From Molossus alvarezi (lineage: Eukaryota > Chordata > Mammalia > Chiroptera > Molossidae): 64,000 nucleotides of DNA. Numbering within the stretch: position 1 is the first letter of the stretch; each line of letters starts with the position of its first letter. This document shows positions 24,301 to 36,300 of the stretch, one piece after another. The DNA is taken from positions 13,981,001 through 14,045,000 of the forward strand of contig CM073907.1 in assembly GCA_037176705.1 (NCBI GenBank). Direction: 5' to 3'. Below the pieces are notes generated by a model. It was not told the DNA's origin. It did no database searches and saw only the letters and a program-made list of their open reading frames with translations. The translations under genes were made by a program, and so were the position numbers.

Positions 24301-27300
24301 GGTCTGGTTTGCTCAAACCCTGTAATTCCCAAAAAGGACCTGTTCCCTCAGCAATGGCCCTTGGCCAGCTCCTCTGAACTGGGCTCTGAGACCCTGGCAT
24401 GTTCTGCCTAAGAAGAGTGTTTCTGTGCTAGGAAGGAGGTGATCGCCTGTTTCTGCTCTGCAGGCTGCAGTCTGAGTAAGTGAGAGCAATCCCCTGGGCC
24501 CCGCCTGTCTGTGGCCAGCCCCAGTGACAGCCCTGCTACCGAGGCTCAGGGGAGCACCCCTGGCTGATGGCCTTGCCATGCCGCATGTCACTGCTGAGAG
24601 AACTGAGCCAGGCTGTGTGACTCCACTGGGCAAGGACGCTGGAGCCTGGTCCTGGTTCCCTTTGCAATTCCATCCTTGTGCCTTCCCTTTCGCTAATTCT
24701 AACTTGTGTCCTTTCAGTGATCAACTATGACCGTGCATGTAACAGCTCTTCTGAGTCCCACTGAACCCTGCCAGCAAGTCCTCTCATCTAAGGGTGGTCT
24801 TGGAAACTTCTAACACAGAACCAATAACGTTATTAATGTCGCTTGATTTTCTTAAAAACAAAACACAAACAACAAAAAAACAGCCTCAGACATCAAACAA
24901 TTAAATATATAAACCCACAGTGAGAAAATGGGCTCAGAGTCCACACAGGCGATGGCCTGATGGTGCGAGGCACGTTCTCCCTGAAGCGGAGATGCCGTCT
25001 CTGCTGGTGCTGGGTCTGCTGCCACCTGGCTGGAAGGGACCTTGGAAGTGCCACAACTTCCTGACCCAGAATATCTCCAGAATCCAGACAAGATACTGTG
25101 GTTTAAGGGTTTGCTCAGGAAGAATCAATTCAGGATGGTTTGTGAAACAAGTTAATCTTTTATAACATTATTATTCAGGATATCCATCAAATACTCAGGC
25201 ATTAATATTGTTTAATAAGCTAGTCTGTGAATAAATTAGGATTCAAAAGAATCTAATCAGAATTTCTGTAGACTTATTTATAATTACAAATGACTGAATT
25301 CTACTGTATTTTTACTCCAATATTGGTTATTTAATGCAACATTTTTTCCATATCCCTGCAGTTACTTCCTAAAAATATTAGTAATTCTCCTCATTCCTTT
25401 TTTTTTTTTTTTTTTTTTACTAATTTTTAAAAAATCTTCACTGGAGGATATTTTCCTATTTATCTTTGGATAGAGTGTGAGGGTGGGAGGAGAGGAATAG
25501 AGACAGAGAAACATCGATGTGACAGAGACACATTAACAGGTTGCCTCCTGCATGAGCCCAACCAGAGCTGGGGACGAACCAAAACCGTGGTAATGTGCGC
25601 TTGACTGGAATTGAACCTATGACCCTTTGGTCTACAGGCCAATGCCACTGAGCCAAACCGGCAGGGCTCCTCATTCCTTTTATAACAGTTCTCTATGAAT
25701 CAGAACAGTCAATATTTCCAAAGAAAAGCATTTCTTTATAAGTAGGGAAAGATTAATGGTGAGATCAAACCCTCCCAAACATTTCACTAACAGGACAAGT
25801 GATAACATTTTATTTCCTCCACCAGTATAGAAAAGTTTACTGTATCTACCTTTTCCAGCCTCAATGTCCCAGTTACTGAGTCATCACACACTCACTCCCC
25901 AGTATGCCTGCTGTCTTGGAAAAGGAGGCAGGACTGAAGGGTTTGGTCACAACCACATAACAGGCGCTCCGGCTGGGGCAGAAAGCCCCGTAAAGCCCCC
26001 CGTAATGCACAGCAGCGAACAGCTTTGCCCAGGCCGACGCAGCCACACCAGGGACAGACAGCACTTTTCAACTTTGCTGTTCTTACCTCTCTTTTTCCTT
26101 CGTTCTCGAATTATCTTCTGAGCGATTCTCCTCCAGCGGGGCAGAGAACTTAGCAGTTTAAACTTGGACATTATAGAGAGATCGTTACAAACTGCTGGTC
26201 TCAGTTCATTAAAGAGGAACCTCAAACGCTCAATAACTGGTGCGCAGACCTCCTTGTAAGAACGGCCCTGTTCCTGGTGTGTCTACAAAGTCAGAAATGA
26301 CAATACAACTTAACTACAGACCATCTGCCAAGTGTCTGCACAGTGCACAGAAAGAGGACCCTGACCTGCTCACCTTGATGAGTGAGCACTTGGCCTGGTA
26401 GACGACCCGACAAACGTCCACCACTGACTTGGGCAGCGCTCTGTGCTTCGCCTGCTCGATGCTGAGTGTGCCAGTATGAGCCAAAGACAAAGCCACGTGC
26501 CCTGGAAGAGACATTCACAAAGGGGCAGGTAGGAATGGCTGTGGACTGCATGGCAGTCAGAGATCTGAGGACAGCTCAAGTATCAAGCTTCATACCTAAA
26601 TCTTCATGCTTTAACAGGCAACATAACAGCAAGCGGCCCACCTCTTCCACGGGGTGCTCAGGAGGGAGCGCGATCGGCGTGGTCAAGTGGCACTGCCGAC
26701 AGCACCTTTCTATCTGACACAGGAAGTCCTGCAACAGAGCAGTGGAGGTGACTCCCGAGCCACCGCAGCTGCCCAGCTCTGAACCATATGCCACAGCCTC
26801 CTGTGCGCCTGCTTGGCCTCGCTGGGCATGGAGGCGAACCACCCCCTCACCTCCACAACAGCCCCCAAGTCACACCTAAACCAAGTCCACTGAGCTCAGC
26901 AAAGAGCAGGAGGGTATGCACGGGTCAGAGTCCCAAGAAACACAGGACACTGCGTGGGGGAGCCTCGCTCACCTTCACGTTGTGGTCCTGGACGTTATTA
27001 TCAGCCAGGGCTTGCAGGAATGCCTGGGAATGGTCGCCTAGGGCGCATTTGTGGGCGCAAAGGCGGGACTTGCTGGCCGGGGTGCCCCCGGGGGAGCTGC
27101 AGTGGTCCTCGTCTTTCTCCTCATTGTAGCTGTAGTGGATCTGGCTGGTCTGCAGGCCTCCGGAGAAAATGGATGAGTGCAGCCACTCTGGAGAAAGACA
27201 CACAGTGTTCTGACAAGCTGAATGCACTGTGCAGAAAGCTGACAGGCGCGAGCCGCAGAGCTCAGCACCGACTCAGCTGGGGGTTCAGCATCATCTGTAC

Positions 27301-30300
27301 GAAAGGGCCACTGACACAGCTGCACAGAGGGCCTGTCATTCCCACAGGCACCGTCCATCACGCCTGGCTCACAGCGCTGCCGACACTGTGTTTCCACCAC
27401 CACCAGAGCAAGACCCTCCACCAGCAGATGACAACTCGCTGGAGGTTCAGACAGTTACCATTTTTTAACAATAAAGTATTTTTAAACAAAGTTATGTACA
27501 CTGTTTTACACATAATGCTATTATACACTTAATAGACTATAGTACGCTTTAACAAAAAACTTTATATGCACTGGGAAACCAAAAAAATTTGTATGACTCA
27601 CTTTATTGTGATATTTGCTTTATTGTGGTGGTCTGCAACCAAACTGACAATATCTCTGAGGTGTGCATGTATCTACACAAAATGGGACACTTTCTGGTTA
27701 TTCAACACACCTTCAGCATAGCGCCAGGACTCCGTGCAGCAGTCCGGGCTCACGTTCACTGGGTGCCTGCTCAGGCCTGGGCTGTCTGGAGCCACAGGGC
27801 CACGTGGAGACTGGGCTCCGGGCTCTAGCACACAGGGCAGGGCGAGGCAACCTACAAGCAACCACTCAGCTACAACTGGGTGAGTGACGCGTGCAGGGGT
27901 ACGAGCACATGCAGGGGTACGAGCACGTGCAGGGGTACGAGCACGTGCAGGGGTACAAGCATGTGCAGGGGTACGAGCATGTGCAGCAGCAGGCCCTCCA
28001 CAGCTGTAGGATCAGTGAGGACCTGCTGTGGGAGTGGCGACGGAGCTGAGATCTGGATGGAGACAAACACACTGAGTCCGGGTAGGAGGACAGCAAGTGT
28101 GCAGGGTTCCAGAAAGGAAAGCATGCCCAGGATGGGCCATGTCCACCTAGAGCATCAATCCCATAGTAACAACGAGAGACCACAGAGCATACAACACAGG
28201 ACCTTCGTAAGGGGCAGATCCCGGGAGACTGAGACCCAAACAACTGCAGCGGAGACCTGTGTGAGGCACAGGCCCTCCATCACTGCAGGCGGGGCTGCTC
28301 CAGACAAAACCAGATGGTACATCACTGCAGACTTTTCTCAATGACCGTGTTATCAGAATATTCCTCCACAACCCAAGCAATCAAATCCTAGATGCACCCA
28401 ATGTCCTCTTGCTAGAAACGTAGACTTTAGAGCCTTCTCTAAAACGCCCCCTTACTTCTGCAACACGAATCTAATCTTGACCTTCCCTAGCCAATCTCCA
28501 TTCAGAACCCCTACTCTCTCTCAAACTACTACTCTGCTGGTGGCTTCTGTCACCCTAGAGTGGCTCAGCCCAGCCCACTGGGGACCACAGCACATCTGCT
28601 GACACTTCCCAGTCCTGCCCTCCTTGCTCATCTTCCTGGAGAGCTACGTGTCTTTGAGGAAGAGGACGCGTCCACTGAGGGGCTCCGCAGGCAGCAGGGT
28701 GCCAGCACGTGCACCAAGGGTCTGCTCCGAAGGGCAAACTGACGGCCACAGCCACCTCGCCTGAGGCCCTGCCTCTCTCAGCAGTGCCCTTACGGGCCCG
28801 GGTTCTGCCCAGATGCTCAGACACCAGTGTGCTTGGTCTTCAATCTCGTAATTGCTTTGCTGCTACGAAGCCTTTCTTTTCCCCAGAACTACTTATAACT
28901 CTCTCAATTGACCCACTACCCCGTGCATCCTGAAGTGCTTGTCATGTCTTCTCATCAGTGCACAACTATGATACCCTGAGAGTCTAACACACAAGTGCAG
29001 ATGACCCCTGAACAGTATGCGTGGGTCCACCACACAGGCTTTTCCCCCAGTGACCCACAATGTTCAAGGATGAACTGTTGGTTTGGAATCTGCACACACA
29101 AAGGGCCGACTTAAGTTATACACAGGTTTCAACTGCGTGGGCATTCAGCACCTCTAACCCCTGCATTGTTCGAGGGTCAACTGTAATGACTCAGTAATGC
29201 TTGTTGGATGGTCGGTGGACAGACGGATGAAGAAATGTGCAGATACATGAAGAAAAACTTCAGCCTGCCTTATAAGATGCGTGGTGGCGTTATTACTTTA
29301 GGTGATTACAAAGGCTGCCATCACAAGGTATATTGGATTTGAGTCTGATTGGAACACATCCTCAAACAGAATGCTATTCCCAATAGGAGCAGCCAACCCA
29401 CCCCACGTGGATGTCTGGGCACTCAGGGAGGTGGCCACTAAGGTAGCCACCCGTGAGGGAGACCACACCCAGGATCCACCTGCCTTCGCTTGTCAGCGCC
29501 CTCCACTGCCAGAGACTGACAGCAGGTGGACAGACTGACAGCAGGCAGACAGAGACTGAAAGCAGGTGGACAGACCGACAGCAGGCGGACAGACTGACAG
29601 CAGGTGGACAGAGACTGACAGCAGGCGGATGCCCGACAGCATTTTCAACAGCGGGTTTACTCTCACTGCTTGTCGTTCCTCCCCCGACTCTGCCCACCGC
29701 CCCTGCACCCCAATGGCACATACGCTGTGCCATCAGCAACTAACACAACCTGCCCACCGCCCCTGCGCCCCAATGGCACATACGCTGTGCCATCAGCAGC
29801 TAACGACCTGCCGATCTGTACTGGAAAATGAGACGTTTCTTACTGGTGCATTCGACTTCAACGGGCGACAGCGGGGTGCTTATGGCTAAATAGGAAGCAT
29901 GTAATCCGAGAAGCAGTCCCAGGTTCCTCTCTGTGTCTATCAGTGGTGAAGACAAACTTCCCAGGTCTGGGATGGTAACGATTTCTTGGTCAGGCTGGGG
30001 AAGATAAATTTCATCATCAGTCTGAGAAAACAGGGTTGACTCAAAATAGAAAACCAAGAAGCACACTAGCTTCTATCCTTAACTCAGGCATACGGCCATG
30101 AGGAAGAAAGTATTGCTTTAAGTCAGTCAGCCATGACCACCCATCTGGAATAAATAAATGTATTCAAATGGGAAAGGCAGAATTCAAATGAAAATAGTCT
30201 TAAAACTGTGTGTCACATTAGACAATTTACAGCAAAGTCCAGTCCGTTCAGGAAATGCTTTAAGCCCGGGGCACTGGATGCCCCTCACTACACCTGGACC

Positions 30301-33300
30301 CGTTCGTGCAGGACCCTCAGCTCACAAGCTCCAGTGCTCATGGGTGTGTAGAAAGGACATACATTTCTATTCCAAAGAATTATGCTACTAGACAGTTCTT
30401 CCCCCAAAATATGGTAAGCTATTAAACTCAAGATTATAAGCCATTCCAAATTTCCACATAAGCTTACAATAAAATTGTAAATATCAAAGGTTAACCTCTG
30501 TGTGTGTCTACATTTCTTACAAATTAACTATTTTAAAAGTAATGTTTTAAGAGCAGTACGTCATAAATCTTAACATCCATAAATGGAAATTTAAATATCA
30601 AAAAGCCTCTAAAGAATTTACATGTTGCCCTGGCAGGTTTAGCTCAGCAGTTAGAGCAGCAGTTCTCAACCTGTGGGTTGTGACCCCTTTGGGGGTTGAA
30701 TGACCCTTTCACAGGGGTCGCCTAAGACCATTGGAAAACACATATTTCCGATGGTGATTCATAACAGTAGCAAAATTACAGTTATGAAGTAGCAACAAAG
30801 ATAATTTTATGGTTGGGGGGTCACCACAACATGAGGAACTGTATTAAAGGGTCGCGGCATTAGGAAGGTTGAGAACCACTGGGTTAGAGCGTCGGCCCAT
30901 GGACCAGAGAGTCCTGGGTTTGGTTCCCACTTGTCCCCAGCCCTGGTTGGGGTTGTATGGAGAGCAACCAGTCAATGTGTCTCTCTCATCAATGTTTCTC
31001 TCTCTCCCTCCCGCTCTATCTGAAGATAAATGCAAAAAATGTCCTTGGGTGAGGATGAAAAAGAAAGAATCTACATGTTTACCACATAATGGCACCCCCC
31101 CCCCCAAAGACCCGGCTCTCCACAGGGTGAAGCCGCCCAGCACCGGCACAGGGGCCCTGGCACCGCCCACGTGGTACTCCCACAGCCTCACCTCCAGGTA
31201 CTGGCCAACACAGAAGGCCTGCATCGCCTCCCGAGTGTCTTCGAACTGCAGAGCTGCTTCGAGGGCCACCACTGGGTCTTCCCCAGCAAACTGAGCTGAA
31301 ACAAAATAATAGATCAGCCTGACTCCAGCAACTGTCCAGACCTCCACATGGAGACAGCAATAGGAGTAGACTTGACAGGTCAGTGACTGCTCACCCTCTC
31401 CCAGGGCTGCCTGGGCCAGCTCAGAACTTGGCCACGTTCCAATGAGTGGGAACAAAAGGCATGATGATGAGAAATTTTTCCAATGTGCCTGGCTCCCTGA
31501 CGGGACTGGCCCCAAAGTCAGTCAGAACGTGGGGGGGCAGGAACACCACCAAGTCGGTCGAGGCGGAGCCTAAGCTTTCCCTCTGTGCTCACGGGCATCA
31601 CTGCAACGTCCACATGATCCTAAGCAACCTATAGGCTCAGTGATGTGCTTCACAGAACCAGAACAAATACTCCAAAAACTTATATGGAACCACAAAAGAC
31701 CCCAAATAGCCTCAGTAATCTTGAGAAAGCAGAAAAAAGTTGGAGGTAGCACACCACCTGATATCAAACTGCACTGCAGGCCACAGTGATCACAACAGCA
31801 CAGCACCGGCACAAACACAGACATAAAGATCAATGGGACAGGGAGAGAGTCCAGAAATAAACCCACACTTCTATGGTAAATTAATATCTGAGAAAGAGGG
31901 TAAGAACAAACAATGGGAAAAAGACAGTCCCTTCTATTAATGGTGTTGAGAAAATTAAAGAAATACAAGCAAAAAGAAAATCAAACGAGATCACCTCCTT
32001 ACACCATACACAAAAATGAACACAAAATGGATTAAAGGCTTAAATGTAAGACTTAAAACCATAAAAATCCTAGAAGAAATCACAGACAGTGCTTGGCCAG
32101 TGTGGCTCAGTGGTTGAGCGTTGACCCACGTACTAAGAGGTTGACAGTTTGATTCCCAGTCAGGGCACATGCCCAGGTTGTGGGCCCAATCCCCAATGGA
32201 GGGCATGCAGGAGGCAGTCACTCAATGCTTTCTCCCATCAATGTTTCTATCCCTCTCTCCCTCCCTCTCTAAAATCTATAAAGAAAAAAAAAAAAAAATC
32301 ATACGTAGAAAAATCTTGAACATTTCTCATAGCAGTATTTTTTCTGATATATATTCTCGGGCAAGGGAAACAAAATTAAAAATAAAGAAATAGGATTACA
32401 TCAAATTAAAAAGCTTCTGCACAACAAAAGAAACCATCAATAAAATTAAAAGAAAACCCACTGTATGGGAGAACATATTTGCCCATGATACAGCCAATGG
32501 GAATTACTATCCAAAATTTATAAAAAACTTATATAACTCAACACTAGAAAAACAATCCAATTTAAAAATGGGCAAAGGACCTAAATAGACACTTCTCCAA
32601 AGAGGACATACAGATGGCCAACAGACATGAAAAGATGCTCAATGTCACCAATCAGAGAGATGCAAATTAAAACCACAATGAAAAATCACCTCACACATGT
32701 CAGAATGGCTATCATCAATAAATCAACAAACAAGTACAGGCGAGGATGTGGAGAAAAGGGAACCCTAGTGCACTGTTGGTGGGAAGGCAGATTGGGGCAG
32801 CCACTGTAGAAAATAGTATGAAGTTCCTCAAAAAATAAAAAATGGGTCCTGGCCGGTTTGGCTCAGCAGTTAGAGCATCGGCCTGCAGTCCAGAGAGACC
32901 TGGGTTCGGTTCCCGCTAAGGGCATGTACCTCGGTTGCAGTTTGTCCCCGGTCCTGGTTGGTCATGCGAGTGGCAGCCACTTGATGTGTGTCTTTCACAT
33001 CAATGTTTCTCTCTCTCCCTCTCTTTCCCTCCCACTCTATCTGAACAACAACAACAAAAAAATGGAAAAATGTCCTTGGGTGAGGAAAAACAAACAAAAG
33101 AAACCAAAAGTGGAACAGCTTATGACACAGCAATCCTACTCCTAGGAATTTATCCAAAGAAACCGGAAACACTGACTCGAAAGAATATACGCACCCCTAT
33201 GTCACTGCAGCGTTATTTACAACAGCCAAAATTTGGAAGCTGCCCAAGTAGATGAGTGGGTAAAAAAGCTGTGGTACATGTACACGGTGGAACACTACTT

Positions 33301-36300
33301 GGCCACATTCCTAGATGGACCTGGAGGGTATTACGCTAAGTGAAATAAGCCAGTCAGAGACTTTACTTACATGAGGACTCTAAAGAAAATAAAAAACAAA
33401 CTAGAAACAGACTCATAAATACAGAAAACAGACTGACATCTGTCAGTCAGGATATATACCAGACTGACAGGGGTGAGGGCTGGATGGCTGGGTGAAAAGG
33501 TCAAGGGATTCAGCAAAAACTAAAAATCTCAGACACAGACCATTCTTCTACCTCCCCTAAACCCAGAGGGAAAGGGGAAGTGGTGAGGTAGAAGAGGGTA
33601 AAGAGAAGATAAATGATGACAGAAGAACAACTGACTTGGGTTGGTGAACATAGTACAATATACAGATGATATATTATAGGATTGTATACTTGAATATAAT
33701 TTTATAAACCAATGTAACCTTAATAAATTCGATTAAAAATATATAAAACAGAAAAAGCCTAATGTTTTGCTTAAAATGACACGTGGCGTAAAGCTGAGGC
33801 CTTACCGAGAACACTGCTTCCTGTCAGGGACTGAGTCTGGAAGTCCTTTATATCATATACCCTCCCATCGATCACCGTCCAGAAGCCTCCATCCTTGTTG
33901 TGGTTTTCCAAGTCAGCTTTGCGTATAAGGGTCACCTCCTCATTGTTTCTACAGTTCTGACCTGTAAAAAATGACTCTGTATATACAGAAATCATGATCA
34001 ATAAATCAATAGATCAACAGGTACAACGACTAGGTACAGCTGACGATGGACACTGCATCTCACTACCGTCAGGTCACACTGATGGTTCAGAAAGTCACCC
34101 CCTATCTATGTCTGCCTCCAAAGCCGCATGGATCTAACCACCTAACAGTACCTTCTGGAGACACCCAAGAAAGTGTTTCTCAAAACTTCTTAAAATAATT
34201 CATGTCAGGATGTAACAAACCCTGACTAACAGAAAAGGCTCCCTTAAATATAACCCAGATCTCTTCTGACTTAGTTTATCTCCAATTTGCTGGTATCATG
34301 TCTCCATTTCCACTCATGCTACCGCAAACTGGCAGACGAGAGGTCTTCCTGGTCAAACATTCTTTCCAATGGAGAGGCAAGACTAGATGAGACTAGAACA
34401 AAACTTGCTCAGAAAAGTCTTTTAAGCGAAGACGCCATACCCATGATGCCGGGCCAGGCTAACTCTTCCTGGTCGTCTCTCTCCTTGCCTGGCGCCAGGT
34501 GGTTGAAGCGGTCCAGGTGTTCTAGCAGCCCTCCCAGCAGAGGGACAGCACCAGCCTCCTGCATGAGAGCAGCATCTTTACTGAGCAGTAGGATGATGGA
34601 AACCACTAGTTCTGGAAGGAGCACACCTATGGTTGAAAGAAAAAAAAAAATAAAGTATTAAGATTTAGCCCAGCCAGTATGGCTCAGTGGTTAAGCATCA
34701 ACCCATGGCCAAGAGGCTGCCAGTTTGATTCCCAGCTGGGGCACATGCCCGGGTTGCAGGCTTGATCCCCTTTGGGGGTGTGCAGGAGGCAGCCAATCAG
34801 TATGTCTCTCTCCCTTTTCCTCACTCTAAAAATCAATAAAAACATATTTAAAATAAGATTTAAAGAGCCCTGGCTGGTTTGGCTCAGCGGTTAGAGCACT
34901 GGCCTGCGGTCCAGAGAGACCCGGGTTCGGTTCCTGCTAAGGGCACGTACCTTGGTTGCAGTTTGTCACCAGCCCCGGTTGGGGTCGTGCGGGTGGCAGC
35001 CACTCGATGTGTCTCTCTCACATCGATGTTTCTCTCTGTCTTCCTCCCTCTCTCCCTCCTGCTCTATCTAGAGATAAATGCAAAAAAATGGCCTCGGGAG
35101 AGGATAAAAACAAAAAACAAAACAAATAAAGAAAAGCCTTTATCCTATAAATCCAGTTTCTAAGCCTTCTCTATGTTTAAATTCTGATAAACCACAAAAT
35201 AAGGAATGCTTATCCTTAGTATATTTCTATGAGATTACTTTATCTTACATTTTGAAAGAGACAGATACAGGTGTCAAGCAGAATGAGTTACAAGAACATG
35301 TTTCAAAACTACCGTGTTTCAATACAGAAGTATTAACTAGAATCTTTTATTCAGAAAGTGTTTACAATTAATTTACTATCAGAAAAAAACAGTCAATAAT
35401 AATGACTTTATGTCACAGAATTAATGTGAAAAAATATGAAGCAATATTGGAATTTATTAAGGTCCGAAAAGGGGCAACTCATTTTTATGCTGCTGAAATA
35501 TCAGACAATCACCATGGACCTCACTCCTGAAGGGTCAGTAATGGGTACTACTCAAAGCCACGAATCATATTATCCACAGTGACCTAACTCTGGTACCAGG
35601 CTGCTGAGCAGCCACAGGAACAAAGCGAAGGGCCACAGGACTGGGAAACGTCTGGGCCAAGACAAGCAGGTTACTAGGAAACGACACATCTGAGCGCTCG
35701 TCAGGCTGAGAACAAACACGCCCGCAGGCAGGAGACAGGAAGGTACCAGTGAAATCCCCCTCCACGATGCAGGCCACCTCCGCAAAGTGCCGCCAGCTGG
35801 TGGATGCGACGCTGGCAGCCACCGGCAGGATGTCTCCGATGTGTGTGCACAGAAGGGCCGTGTACTTCTTCAGCAGGGACCCCACACCCATGAGCTCAGG
35901 ACCTGGAAGAAAGATGTAGGAAACTGCATTTTTCACTACTGAAATTAATTTTGTTAATAAAGTGAAATGCTCCACCCTTGCACCATCATCTATGTATCTT
36001 TCCTACAGTAAGTTCCTCAAATAGGAACTCTTCTCCTTTAGTCCCCGGAGCTTTTTACATCACAGTTTAGAAAACACTGCATTTGGCAGGCCAACTTTCA
36101 GACACTGTCCTACATAACTCCTAAGAACTCTCGGTGTATAAACACTGAAGTCATAACGTGGGGTTTTAAAGTCTTACATTCTATACACAAATGTTTCTAA
36201 GTCAAGTCTTAATGCTTGTAAATTATTCCCAATGAACAAAATTAGGCATCCTCTGATCTCACGAAATCTTCAAGTTTCCTTCCTCCATGGCTCCTACTAG

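Larger units (their letters stand above)
31640..33737 (+). mobile_element. L1 3' part (ORF2 C-terminus and 3' UTR), interrupted by two Ves SINEs
   Basis: L1 ORF2 C-terminal sequence in degraded form (caaaagaccccaaatagcc, gggcaaaggacctaaatag, gcactgttggtgggaaggc, ggcagccactgtagaaaat, catagcaaatttggaag-like words) followed by a 3' UTR ending near taataaattcgattaaaaat. Several stops and shifts; not functional. Confidence 0.85.
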
